Assembly (NCBI GenBank): GCA_964447205.1
Contig: CAYUSB010000012.1
Location: 62,001-126,000, forward strand
Origin: JAEUKH01 sp964447205
GTDB lineage: Bacteria > Myxococcota_A > Polyangia > Polyangiales > Ga0077539
Direction: 5' to 3'
DNA: 64,000 bases
The notes beneath the pieces are model-generated. The model made no database searches, was not told the DNA's origin, and worked only from the letters and a program-made list of their open reading frames with translations. Below are positions 8,072 through 16,077 of the stretch, piece by piece; position 1 is the first letter of the stretch; every line of letters starts with the position of its first letter. Both the position numbers and the translations under genes were made by a program.

Positions 8072-9109
8072 ATGAGCCAGCGGGTGGTGGTCGTCGGGGG
8101 GCGGGGCTTTCTGGGCAGCCGGACCGTGGCCTTCCTGCGAGGGGTCGCCGACCTCGAGGTGGCGGTGGCCGGGCGGAGCGGTCCCGACCTGGTCGTTGAT
8201 GCAGGCAACCCCGAGACCTTCGCGGCCCTCCGTGCGGGGGATGTGGTGGTCAACGTGTCGTCGAGCCACGCGGCTCCTCCGGACGCCCTCGTGGCCCACT
8301 GCCTGCGCGAGGGCCTGGTGATGCTGGAGGCCAGCTCCGACCGGGCCGTGGTCGAACGCCTCCTGCAACGACGCAAGACCCCCGCGGCTGGGACGGTGGT
8401 CCTCGGGGCCGGGATCTTCACGGGCCTGTCCAACCTGGTCGGGCGGGCGGCGGTCGAGGCCCGACCCGGGGCCACGGGGCTGGAGATCGGGATTCGTAGC
8501 TCGCCCTTCTCGGGGGCGGGACAAGGGACCATCGACCTGATGGTCGACGCCATGGCCCTGCCGGCCCGGGTGGTTCGGGCGGGGGTCTCGACGACCGAGG
8601 AGGCAGCGTGCCCGGGGCCCGTGCTCCCCTTCCCGGGCGGGGCCCGGTGGACCTTGAGCTTCTCGTTCCCCGAGGTGGCGATGCTGCATGCGAGCACGGG
8701 GGTGTCCGATGTCTCGTTGGGGTTCGCCCCGGCCCCGTCGTTTCTGTGGCCCTCGTTTCGATGGCTCCCGGGGTGGCTCATGCGCTCGGGGCTCTTTCGC
8801 AAGGCCCTGGGGGCGTATTTCGTGCTCCTGCGGCGCTTCGTGCTGCACGGGGTGGGGTCGCGGGTCGAGCTGGTGGCCCGGAGCCGCGACCCCTCGGGAA
8901 AGACCTCCGTGCGGGGTCTTGTCGCCGAAGACGGGATGGCCGTGGGGGGAGCCGCCATCGCGGCCTTCGCCCTGCACCTCGCGCGGACCCAGCCTTTGGG
9001 GCGGGGTGTGGTGCTCATCGACGAGGTCGTCGGCCTCGACGAGGCCCTCGCGGGCATCCGGGCCCTCGCGCCCCAACTGACGGTGCGTCTGAGCGCCCAG
9101 GACGGCTGA
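8072..9109 (+). CDS. Saccharopine dehydrogenase-like NAD(P)-binding protein
   Basis: A 345-aa protein beginning directly with a Rossmann fold (RVVVVGGRGFLG) followed by a short VAVAGRS strand and a VNVSSSH loop, as in the saccharopine-dehydrogenase-like NAD(P)-binding family. The middle and C-terminal parts show no catalytic motif I recognise, and the family covers many uncharacterised oxidoreductases. The conserved GAGIFTGLSN block may be the dimer/substrate region. Monocistronic to judge by spacing (60 bp after the methyltransferase, convergent neighbour downstream). Confidence 0.8.
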   Translation: MSQRVVVVGGRGFLGSRTVAFLRGVADLEVAVAGRSGPDLVVDAGNPETFAALRAGDVVVNVSSSHAAPPDALVAHCLREGLVMLEASSDRAVVERLLQRRKTPAAGTVVLGAGIFTGLSNLVGRAAVEARPGATGLEIGIRSSPFSGAGQGTIDLMVDAMALPARVVRAGVSTTEEAACPGPVLPFPGGARWTLSFSFPEVAMLHASTGVSDVSLGFAPAPSFLWPSFRWLPGWLMRSGLFRKALGAYFVLLRRFVLHGVGSRVELVARSRDPSGKTSVRGLVAEDGMAVGGAAIAAFALHLARTQPLGRGVVLIDEVVGLDEALAGIRALAPQLTVRLSAQDG

Positions 9110-9148
9110 TCGTTCTGGGTCCGAACGACCCCCACGAGGCCCCTGCGT

Positions 9149-9703
9149 TTACGGCGTGAGGACCTCGATCACGAGCTCTCCCGGCGGACCGACCCGCATC
9201 ACCCGGGTCTGGCCTCCGTCGCAGACGGCCACGGCCCCGCCGCGGTTGAGCTCCACGGGACCACACCCGGGCAAGACCGCGGTCACGTCCTCGATGGGGG
9301 TGTCGGCCCGCACCTGCAGCGTCCCCACCCGCACCCCTCCCGGGTGACGCGCCACCGTCACCGCCACCCGGGTCACCCGGTCGTTTCGCACCGTCAGGGC
9401 GTACGGCTCGAGGCTGTACGTCACCTGGTCGACCCGGCGCGAGGTCTCCTGGAGCGCCCCGAGGGCCCGCAGCTCGGCCGTGGTCATGCCGAGGCGTACG
9501 GCCCCCAGGGAGCGCCCCGACACCAGCACGAGGGGCTCTCCCGGAGGCGCGGGGGCGGCGGGAGCAGGACGAGGCGCAGTCGCCGCGGAGGAGGGCGCCG
9601 GGGCTGCGGTGCTCGCCGCGGAGGCTCTCGCCGGGGACGGATCACGGCGGTTGCACGCCACGGCGGCGAAGAGGGACAACGAGACGAGGGCGGGTTTCCA
9701 CAT
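9149..9703 (-). CDS. Hypothetical lipoprotein
   Basis: A 184-aa protein with an N-terminal hydrophobic segment and lipobox-like AVAC (MWKPALVSLSLFAAVAC). An Ala/Pro/Ser linker of about 45 residues leads into a compact C-terminal domain starting near LVSGRSLGAVRLGMT. The G-x-V-R-L-G-M-T phrase recalls small domains that begin with a GIRLGMT-like turn in many secreted bacterial proteins; no function follows from that. Start taken at complement 9701-9703 because it creates the signal peptide. The open frame continues far upstream without recognisable content. Confidence 0.7.
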   Translation of the reverse strand: MWKPALVSLSLFAAVACNRRDPSPARASAASTAAPAPSSAATAPRPAPAAPAPPGEPLVLVSGRSLGAVRLGMTTAELRALGALQETSRRVDQVTYSLEPYALTVRNDRVTRVAVTVARHPGGVRVGTLQVRADTPIEDVTAVLPGCGPVELNRGGAVAVCDGGQTRVMRVGPPGELVIEVLTP

Positions 9704-9782
9704 GGGGCGGGGGACCTTCGGGGCGATGGGGGGCGACGCGGAGGCTGTTGATCGCACACCTTGGCCGACCCTTGGGAGCCTC

Positions 9783-10985
9783 TCAGCGGGCGAGGTGGCG
9801 GGCGATGGCGGCGAGTTGGGCGAGACGGCGGCCTGCCCGACCGTGTCCAAGGGGCTGTAGGTCGTCGGGGGTCTCGCCGAGGCGGGCGAGGTAGTCCGCG
9901 GGAGCCCCGACGTTGCCCTGGGCCTCGATCCGGCAGAGCCGACGCAGGTCGACCCGGGCCCCGGGAAGAGAGCCCCCGGAGGCCTCGAAGAGGGCGGTCC
10001 CGAAGTCACCCCACCCGCACACGAGGTCGGTGTCGCGAACCCAGGCGGCCCATCGTGCGAGGGCCTCGGAGCGAGGTTCGCCCTGGAGAAGCTGCTCGGG
10101 AGAGAGCCCGGTTTGCACCTCGGTGGCGGGGGCCAGAGGGGTTTCGGGGAGCACGAGGGCCTCGAAGGTCTCGCCGGTGGCCGGGCGGTGGGCTGTCCAC
10201 TGGATCAACTCGTCGGGCCATCGGGGGGCCGATCCGTCGGGGCCGTAGGGCCAGGTGTTGGCCTCGCCCGCGACGCACACCACGTCTCCGAGGCGCCCGT
10301 GGAGGGCAGAGGGGGCCCGCGGGCGGGGGGGCTTCGGGGGGCGCGGTCCGCGGCCGCGGTGGTTGCGCAGGGCGCTCTCGCACGCGATCTGGGCGTCGAT
10401 CATCGCGTGGAAGGGGTTGAGCATCGCGTGAAAGCGTTCGGGGTCGCCTTCGAGGGCCCCGAGGGCGTGCACGAGGGCCTCCAGGGTGGAGACGCAGGCG
10501 GCGGAGGGTTCGCGTCGGATGCGGTAGGCCCCGGGGGTGGGGGGCGTGAAGGCGTACCGCGGCAACGCGGCCAGGACGGGGTTTCGGGCCACGACCTTGC
10601 GGGCGGTGCTCCAGGTTCCGTCGACGACCACGAGGGTGACGGGGCCTCTCGGGGGGTGGGCCAGGATGTCGACGGCCCCCTCGCCCGGGTAGAGCAGGGC
10701 CGCGGGACGGTCGGGGTCGGACAGGGCCCGCCCGAGGGCGGCCGAGTCGCCCCAGGAGACGCCGACGTGGAGCTCGGCATTGGGCAGGCAGAGGCTGGCC
10801 ATGTAGGCCGTCCCGATGGCGAGCCCGCGCTCGCGGGGGTGCTGCAGGAGCACGACCCGGGTTCGGGTGGGCAGGGAGACCAGGTGGGGGCACCAGCAGA
10901 AGCCCACGGGCCGCAGACAGCGGGAGCAGGTCGCGCGGGGCGTACACGGGGGCGGAGGAGGCGGTGCGGGGGCAGGACGATCCAT
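9783..10985 (-). CDS. DTW-domain protein (tRNA-uridine aminocarboxypropyltransferase-like) with degenerate exonuclease-like C-terminal domain
   Basis: A 400-aa protein. After a Pro-rich start comes a four-Cys cluster (C20, C23, C30, C32), then RTRVVLLQHPRERG and the signature DGTW (VVVDGTWSTARK). These are hallmarks of the DTW family, whose members add an acp group to uridine in tRNA. Residues from about 225 onward are extra. LIQWTAHRPATGETFEALV, the TGLSPEQL phrase, WGDFGTAL and RVDLRRLCR follow the order of a DnaQ-like (DEDD) 3'-5' exonuclease, but motif I reads VAGEAN where DxE is expected. The C-terminal domain may therefore be catalytically dead. A TACCCT hexamer lies 15 nt before the ATG. 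A degraded copy of its 5' end lies near 14.7 kb. Confidence 0.8.
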   Translation of the reverse strand: MDRPAPAPPPPPPCTPRATCSRCLRPVGFCWCPHLVSLPTRTRVVLLQHPRERGLAIGTAYMASLCLPNAELHVGVSWGDSAALGRALSDPDRPAALLYPGEGAVDILAHPPRGPVTLVVVDGTWSTARKVVARNPVLAALPRYAFTPPTPGAYRIRREPSAACVSTLEALVHALGALEGDPERFHAMLNPFHAMIDAQIACESALRNHRGRGPRPPKPPRPRAPSALHGRLGDVVCVAGEANTWPYGPDGSAPRWPDELIQWTAHRPATGETFEALVLPETPLAPATEVQTGLSPEQLLQGEPRSEALARWAAWVRDTDLVCGWGDFGTALFEASGGSLPGARVDLRRLCRIEAQGNVGAPADYLARLGETPDDLQPLGHGRAGRRLAQLAAIARHLAR

Positions 10986-11043
10986 CAGCGAGCGGCGAAG
11001 GGTAGCCGGTTTTGGCCCTCGCGCGACCCCGATGCGGAGACCC

Positions 11044-11835
11044 TCAGCCGCCTCCGCCCCCGGCGAGCTTCGCCTCCTGGGCTCGGATGCGCGCCTCCGC
11101 AGCCTCTGCCCTGGCCAACGCCTGGTCACGCTCCTGCGCAGCGCGATCACGCTCCTGCGCAGCCTGGTCACGCTCCTGCGCTGCCCGGTCACGCTCAGCC
11201 TCGGCCCGATCGCGCTCCTCGGCCGTGGTGGGCCAGAGCTTCGTGCCCTCGCGATCGTCGGCCACGCGCAGGAGGTCGCCGACCACGACCAGCCACGCGT
11301 CGAGCTCGGTCGAGCGCACGGGCCCGTCTCCCGCGTACACCCGGCGAAAACCGCTCCGGGTCTTGCGCCACACCTGCAACACCCAGGGACCCTCCTGGGC
11401 GTCGGTGCGGCCGTACCCATCGGGGTCAAACACCCACAGCTCGCGCGTGCCCGACGCGGCGTACTTGGCCGGACCCTGGTTGTAATCCTTGTGGGCCGTC
11501 TCGCCCCCCACGATCTCCACCGCGATGCGCGGCACCCCGACCCCCTTCTCCCAGGTAATCACGCTGGGAATCCCCTCGGGGACGGCGGGCTCTACCCAGA
11601 GCAGGTCGGGGTCGACGCCCACCCCGGGGTGGGCCTGATCCCAGCGCAGGGCCACATTGGCGGCAATCGTCGCGTCACCCTGCGTGCGTGCGATGCGGGC
11701 CTCGAAGGTCTGCTGGAGCGTGTCTCTCCGACGCTGCATGCACCAGGTGATGGGCATCATGAAGCCGTCCGAGAGGTACCAGTGTTCCGGCGGGGAGGGC
11801 TCCCACAGTGCCGCTGCAGCCGCGCGCGAACGCAT
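11044..11835 (-). CDS. Uma2 family (DUF820) PD-(D/E)xK endonuclease-like protein, copy 1
   Basis: A 263-aa protein. The core follows the Uma2 pattern: VDPDLLWV (PD of the nuclease fold), VAVEIVGGE-like strand with the acidic residue, then KDYNQGPAKYAASGTRELW (Lys and Tyr region) and VFDPD. The C-terminal 55 residues form a heptad coiled coil of ERDxA repeats ending in GGGG. Uma2 proteins are abundant and multicopy in cyanobacteria and myxobacteria; their biological role is unsettled. A near-identical second copy lies at 16.5-17.3 kb with 21 fewer residues in the coiled coil. Confidence 0.88.
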   Translation of the reverse strand: MRSRAAAAALWEPSPPEHWYLSDGFMMPITWCMQRRRDTLQQTFEARIARTQGDATIAANVALRWDQAHPGVGVDPDLLWVEPAVPEGIPSVITWEKGVGVPRIAVEIVGGETAHKDYNQGPAKYAASGTRELWVFDPDGYGRTDAQEGPWVLQVWRKTRSGFRRVYAGDGPVRSTELDAWLVVVGDLLRVADDREGTKLWPTTAEERDRAEAERDRAAQERDQAAQERDRAAQERDQALARAEAAEARIRAQEAKLAGGGGG

Positions 11836-11842
11836 GCCTCCG

Positions 11843-11848
11843 ACGATA
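11843..11848 (-). promoter_or_regulatory. Candidate -10 hexamer TATCGT of a leaderless gene
   Basis: On the minus strand the hexamer ends 7 nt before the Uma2 ATG (complement 11833-11835). The paralog has TACTGT at the same distance, so the position is kept in both copies. Confidence 0.4.
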
Positions 11849-11909
11849 CCCCACCGCCTCCGACGCCGTCCAACCAGGGCCCCTCACCCCCAGGCGTCGA
11901 GCACGGAGG

Positions 11910-12076
11910 CTACGGCTCGATCGGCGCCTGACGACCGTCGCGGACGCGGAGCACCACGATGCCCTCGTGGTCGCGCTGGTCGTAGATCACCAGGGGCCGC
12001 TCCACGAGGCGAAAGGCCGTCTGCCCCCATTGCCTGCGAGATCGTCGCGTGCCTCGGGCGCATACCGGACGGTCAC
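11910..12076 (-). pseudogene. Broken ParE/RelE-type toxin gene
   Basis: Starts at a GTG that overlaps the antitoxin stop (GTGA), the usual toxin-antitoxin coupling. The first 15 codons read VTVRYAPEARDDLAG, a typical ParE/RelE beginning. The frame then goes out of register and stops within about 15 codons. The C-terminal part resumes in another frame as FRLVERPLVIYDQRD followed by EGIVVLRVRDGRQ and a TAG at 11910-11912. About 40 residues of a normal 95-aa toxin are missing, so both a deletion and a frame change have occurred. Its end abuts the start of a duplicated fragment of the DUF5682 gene, which suggests that the rearrangement caused the damage. Confidence 0.7.
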
Positions 12077-12312
12077 GCGCCACGCTGGGTCGGCCGTTTC
12101 GCCGCCAGCATCGCGTCGAGTTGGGCGTAGACCGCCTCCGCAGGAATCACCCGCCCCGCCTGCGCCGAGGCGAGGCCCGCTTCGAGGGCAGCCTCGTCTT
12201 CGGCCGTGAGTTGATCGTTGGCCGCGAGTATCACGAGGACCTCGTGGACCTGTACGAGCGCCCCGTCAGGGATCTGGTCGAGGAGCAGGTGGAGCGCTGC
12301 GCGGGACGACAT
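12073..12312 (-). CDS. Small antitoxin-like protein next to a broken toxin
   Basis: 79 aa if it starts at complement 12310-12312 (MSSRAALHLLL); the frame is open for 20 more codons. It is mostly helical, with LLDQIPDGALVQVHEVLVIL followed by an acidic C-terminal part and AGRVIPAEAVYAQLDAML. The last phrase resembles the C-terminal toxin-binding end of RelB/ParD-like antitoxins (GRVI...V...L). It overlaps the toxin remnant by the GTGA arrangement. Now an orphan antitoxin; it could still neutralise related toxins or autoregulate. Family assignment is by layout and short motifs only. Confidence 0.6.
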   Translation of the reverse strand: MSSRAALHLLLDQIPDGALVQVHEVLVILAANDQLTAEDEAALEAGLASAQAGRVIPAEAVYAQLDAMLAAKRPTQRGA

Positions 12313-12426
12313 CCCCGGGATTGTGGCCACGCGACGGGCGTGTTGTCGATCCCAGCAGTCCAGTTCGCGCACCTGCTCGACGTGATGCCCCCCTGCCCAG
12401 AAGGCCGCGCGTCAGGCTCATGCGTA

Positions 12427-12537
12427 GTCAGGCCCTCTCACCCCCAAGCGTCGAGCACGGAGGCCACGGCCCGGTCGCCCTCGGCCGCGAGCTCGGCCAG
12501 GGCCGGGGGAACAGGCAGGTCGCGCGGAGGCACCGCG
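12427..12537. repeat. Displaced copy of the 3' end of the DUF5682 gene
   Basis: On the minus strand this encodes PRDLPVPPALAELAAEGD followed by RAVASVLDAWG-stop, the exact C-terminal end of the DUF5682 protein whose full gene ends at 17327. The DNA is nearly identical over about 110 bp. A shorter third copy is at 11872-11912. It is not part of any gene here. The surrounding 12313-12669 stretch holds no other gene that I can support. Confidence 0.85.
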
Positions 12538-12669
12538 GAGAGGATCACCTCCGAGCGGTTCAACAACCAGCTTGGCGCCGCCGAGAAGCTGGTAGTACAG
12601 TCCCGAGCTGGCTGCGTCGGAGGGACAACACCAACCCTGACGGGAAGACGGGCTGAGGCAAAGAGAGCC

Positions 12670-13824
12670 ATGGAGCCGAAGGGCAGCGCGAGATCGATCG
12701 TCGCCGTTGTGATGCTGATTGGCGCCTGCCAGGGATCGCTGACAGGGGGCGCTGCGAGCGACGCAGGCGCTGACATCGTCGTGATCGACACACCCATCGA
12801 CGCCCCGCTGCCGTTGCCTTCGGTGCCGATCGTTCAGATCGCCGCGGGCATCGGACACACTTGTGTTCTACGAAGGACGGGGCAGGTTTTGTGTTGGGGC
12901 TTCAACCAGGACGGCCAGCTTGGTGATGGCACAACCAACTCGCGTGTCGGACCATTACCCGTCGCCGACCTCGACGACGCCGTCGAAATCGCCGCGGCGG
13001 GTAATTTTTCGTGCGCTCGACGACGGAACGGCACTGTCTGGTGCTGGGGCAGCAATGAGCACAGCCAACTTGGCATCGGTTACTGGATCGAGCGGCGGCG
13101 GCTGAGGCCGGGTCAGGTGCAAGACATCGACGATGCAATCACGTTTAGCATCAATTCCGCGGGTCTCTGTATTCTGCGGAGATCCGGTGAGATCCGTAGC
13201 TGGGGCTCAGGCTGGACATTTCTGGTGGATGCTGGGCACATTCCGCACCGCACTGTACATCTTGAGAATATTGTACAGTTGGCCGGCGGGGGTGATTTCA
13301 TATGGGCATTGAACCGCGATGGCACGGTGCGCGAATGGGGAAGTCCATACATGCCACCGTACGATGGGGTGCCTACTGTGATGCCCGAACTTTCAAACAT
13401 TGTCGCAATCACCAGCCAGTGTGTAATACAGCGTGGTGGTCAGGCTCTATGTTGGGGTGATAATACTGGTAGCCTGACACCAGTTCCGGTTGTTGGCCTG
13501 ACAGATGTAGTGCAGATCGCAAGAGGCGGCGGCCATGCGTGTGCACTTCGCGTTCACGGGAACGTGGTGTGTTGGGGAGCAAATAACGTAGGCCAACTTG
13601 GCGACGATACTCCAATTGACCTGGATCGCAACTCCAGACTCCAACGTTGGACGGTGGGCCCCGTTGTTGAGATCAATAACGCTACTGCCATCGCTGCCGG
13701 TGGCGCACATACTTGCGCATTATTGCGGACCGGCGTCGTTTGCTGGGGAAGGAATGTAAGTGGACAGCTAGGAGACGGCACCAGGATGAGTCGCAGTCGA
13801 CCGGTCGCAGTGGTGGGACTTTAA
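12670..13824 (+). CDS. RCC1-repeat lipoprotein
   Basis: A 384-aa secreted lipoprotein. The signal peptide ends in LIGAC. After a short DAGAD-type linker come six to seven RCC1 blades of about 50 residues, each with a VxIAAGxxHTCxLRxxG.VxCWGxNxxGQLGDGT pattern; some blades are degenerate in the middle (around 13150-13450). RCC1 propellers in this phylum are often surface proteins of unknown role. Start at ATG 12670 behind AAAGAGAG. The stretch from about 13100 to 13750 is clearly less GC-rich than its neighbours and uses A/T-ending codons (TTT, AAT, GAT), suggesting separate acquisition. Confidence 0.88.
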   Translation: MEPKGSARSIVAVVMLIGACQGSLTGGAASDAGADIVVIDTPIDAPLPLPSVPIVQIAAGIGHTCVLRRTGQVLCWGFNQDGQLGDGTTNSRVGPLPVADLDDAVEIAAAGNFSCARRRNGTVWCWGSNEHSQLGIGYWIERRRLRPGQVQDIDDAITFSINSAGLCILRRSGEIRSWGSGWTFLVDAGHIPHRTVHLENIVQLAGGGDFIWALNRDGTVREWGSPYMPPYDGVPTVMPELSNIVAITSQCVIQRGGQALCWGDNTGSLTPVPVVGLTDVVQIARGGGHACALRVHGNVVCWGANNVGQLGDDTPIDLDRNSRLQRWTVGPVVEINNATAIAAGGAHTCALLRTGVVCWGRNVSGQLGDGTRMSRSRPVAVVGL

Positions 13825-13830
13825 CAGGTA

Positions 13831-14640
13831 TTGCGCGCAGTGACCTGTCGCCCACCCAATGATGCCGCGCGAGACCTCTGCGCTCATGAAGCCTTCGGGC
13901 TGGACAAGGGGTTTGGGGGCGAGTTGGCCGTGCAGCCACTGTGGATTGTGGGAAGGATGGGGAACTCTCCCTCTCCCCCATTGATTCTCGTGTAACGCGC
14001 GCCCCCTCTCCCGTGGAGCTGAGGTTTACCCACGGATTTTCCTTGCTCTGTCGGCCTGGAAGTGAATCGGCGCCCCCGAGCTATAGCGTCGGCCAGCACC
14101 CGACGGCCCTCACCCAATACTGTTCGTACGTCACCCATTTCCCCTCTCCCGTGACCGGGAGAGGGGGCCATCGTACCGTGAGCATAGAGTGGGTGAGTCG
14201 ATATACCAACACTTCTTCGATTCTCACAGCATGACGGAACCCTCTCCCGGTTACGGGAGAGGGTAGATGGGTGACGTACGAACAGGTTGGGGTGAGGGCC
14301 GTCGGGCCTGGCGCCATCGATCCCCGATCGAGGCACGAACTTGCGTGGTCCGGTACACGGCTGACCCGCGGGGTACCTATTGGCCGGCGAGGAATTCCGA
14401 ACGCAGCCGAACGAAAGACATTTCCGCGGGTAAACCTCAGCCCGTGGAGAGGGGAGTTTGGTGACCCGTGTGCCGCAGGGGGAGAGGAAGGTCCCCCAAC
14501 ACATCTCCTGAATCCCAGCCTCTCCCTCCCTCCTGGTTTGCCCTCGTACCGAGGCGTTCCAGCCCGAAGGCTCCATGAGCGGCGCGCAGTGACCTGCCGC
14601 CCACCCATTGGTGCCGCGCGATGCCTCTGCGGTCGACGCA
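13831..14640. repeat. Composite palindromic (MITE/REP-like) repeat element
   Basis: Non-coding stretch with nested inverted repeats. Outer arms about 14007-14037 and 14424-14455, inner arms about 14101-14140 and 14266-14305, and two small hairpins of the type CCCTCTCCCG-n-CGGGAGAGGG at 14142-14165 and 14240-14263. A further block at 13836-13885 (AGTGACCTG...CGCCCACCCA) recurs directly at 14585-14632, and the adjacent AGCCTTCGGGCT block recurs inverted at 14558-14580. No coding content is supported between 13825 and 14814. It looks like non-autonomous mobile repeats inserted into or near each other. Confidence 0.75.
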
Positions 14641-14649
14641 GAGCTCGCT

Positions 14650-14745
14650 GGCGAGCCCGCGCTCGCGGGGGTGGTGCAGGAGCACGACCCAGGGCCGGGG
14701 GCATGGGCAAGTCGCGCGGGGCGTAAACGACGGCGGGTGCAGCGG
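14650..14745 (-). pseudogene. Remnant of the 5' end of the DTW-domain gene
   Basis: On the minus strand this stretch encodes FTPRATCPCPRPWVVLLHHP then RERGLAS, matching TPRATCSRC...RVVLLQHPRERGLAIG of the intact DTW protein at 9783-10985 with the cysteine-cluster part deleted. The DNA similarity is direct (GGCGAGCCCGCGCTCGCGGG is identical). It has no start or continuation. It is one of several scraps of the flanking genes scattered in the island. Confidence 0.7.
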
Positions 14746-14802
14746 TCGGGGGCCGCATGGGCCGGGGTTCGCAACGGGCTTGCTCGGGGCTGGCGCGGTC
14801 GT

Positions 14803-14808
14803 TAGTGT
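14803..14808 (+). promoter_or_regulatory. Candidate -10 hexamer TAGTGT of a leaderless gene
   Basis: Ends 6 nt before the ATG of the XRE/ImmA gene, with no Shine-Dalgarno sequence in the gap. Confidence 0.35.
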
Positions 14809-14814
14809 CCTGCC

Positions 14815-16077
14815 ATGACCCCGCAGGCCTGGGCCGTCGCGATCCGAAGTGCGCGTGCGCTGACGGGTCTGTCGCCCGAGGAGGTTGCGGCGCGCTCTGG
14901 GGTGGCGACGACGCGCATCAAGGCCCTGGAGCAGAGCGGCGCGGACGCGACCGTCGGCGAGCTCTACGCCCTCGCGCGGGTGCTGCGGCTCGACATCAAC
15001 GCCCTGCTCTACGGGGAGATGCGACGCGAAGCAGGCGCGACCCTGGCCTTTCGGAGCCGCGATGCGGAGTGGGCCGCGCTGTCGGACGCCGACCTGCACG
15101 CCTGCGAGGTGGCCTTGCACGCAGGCCGCAGCCTCCTCGAGGTCAACGAGCGCCTGGGTCGACCCCGCGCACGGCGATGGACGCTAGAGGCCGTGGCGCC
15201 CGGCGCCAACGTGGAGACTGAGGTTCGGATCCAAGCACGGGCTGTACGCGAGCTCCTGGGCAACACCGAGGGCCGCCTGCCTGATCTTCTCGGCGTGTAC
15301 GAGACCCTCGACGTGGTCGTCGTAGCACACGGCTTTGAGGCCCCGGACGTGGAGGCGGTGGCGGTGATCGAGGCCGGTGGGGCGGGGAGCGCGGCCGTCC
15401 TCGTGTCGACCGCCGCCCACGCGTGGCGCAACGACCTACGTCGGCGGGTCTTGCTCGCGCACGAGCTCTGTCACGTGCTCTTCGACCGGGCGTCGGAGGG
15501 CACCGAGGCCATCGTGGACTTCGACGCGGAGGCCCCCGCGGCCCCGAACGCGGCCGAGCTCACGAAGTCGCGCTACCTGCCCCAGGAGCTGCCGCGCGAG
15601 CGCCGCGCGCGGGCTTTCGCGGCCGAGTTTCTGATGCCGACGGCAGCCCTGCACTCGCTCCTCGGCCCGGCGCAGGGCGTACACGACTTCACGGACTGCG
15701 CGCGTATGGTGGACACCGTGCGCGACCACTTCGAGACCCCCCTGGAGATCGCCCTCAACCAACTCTGGAACCGACGCTACCTCGCCCCGCTCCCAGGCTT
15801 CGCCACCGAGGACGGCCGCCGCAACCTGCTGGACTATCTGCGATGGCGCCAGGGGGCCGCCGCGGGGCTGCGCCCGAGCACCACGCCGCCGCTCGACCTG
15901 CTGTCGCGTCGAGTGCGAGAGGCCTGGTACGCGGGGCGTTGTTCGGATGGGGAGGCGCGGCGGTGGTTGGGGTTGTCCCGCTTTGATGCGCTCCCCTTCG
16001 CGCCGTGCGGGTCTATTTGCGGCAGCGAAGCACCTCTACGATGCGCGGGCGATGAGCCTGTACGGCATCCTCCGTGA
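14815..16077 (+). CDS. XRE-family regulator with ImmA/IrrE metallopeptidase domain
   Basis: A 420-aa protein. Residues 8-65 form an XRE helix-turn-helix (IRSARALTGLSPEEVAARSG then TTRIKALE). The ImmA/IrrE domain (DUF955) carries the zinc motif HELCH at 216-220 with a downstream AEFLMP block (the third-ligand region). Proteins of this layout cleave or sense a partner repressor or toxin and control mobile elements, stress genes or toxin-antitoxin-like pairs. The HTH may autoregulate this gene. It sits within the accessory island beside repeats and Uma2 copies. The C-terminal 90 residues are of unknown function. A 53-codon ORF overlaps its 3' end. Confidence 0.88.
   Translation: MTPQAWAVAIRSARALTGLSPEEVAARSGVATTRIKALEQSGADATVGELYALARVLRLDINALLYGEMRREAGATLAFRSRDAEWAALSDADLHACEVALHAGRSLLEVNERLGRPRARRWTLEAVAPGANVETEVRIQARAVRELLGNTEGRLPDLLGVYETLDVVVVAHGFEAPDVEAVAVIEAGGAGSAAVLVSTAAHAWRNDLRRRVLLAHELCHVLFDRASEGTEAIVDFDAEAPAAPNAAELTKSRYLPQELPRERRARAFAAEFLMPTAALHSLLGPAQGVHDFTDCARMVDTVRDHFETPLEIALNQLWNRRYLAPLPGFATEDGRRNLLDYLRWRQGAAAGLRPSTTPPLDLLSRRVREAWYAGRCSDGEARRWLGLSRFDALPFAPCGSICGSEAPLRCAGDEPVRHPP

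Larger units (their letters stand above)
11010..11912. repeat. Segmental duplication, copy 1 (Uma2 gene plus flanks)
   Basis: Close to identical, in the same orientation, to about 16513-17360. The match starts in the intergenic DNA upstream of coordinate 11041, covers the whole Uma2 gene, and continues through its promoter into a short copy of the 3' end of the DUF5682 gene (about 11872-11912). The main difference is 63 bp (three heptads) in the coiled-coil tail. The two copies frame a 4.6-kb spacer and could recombine. Confidence 0.85.
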
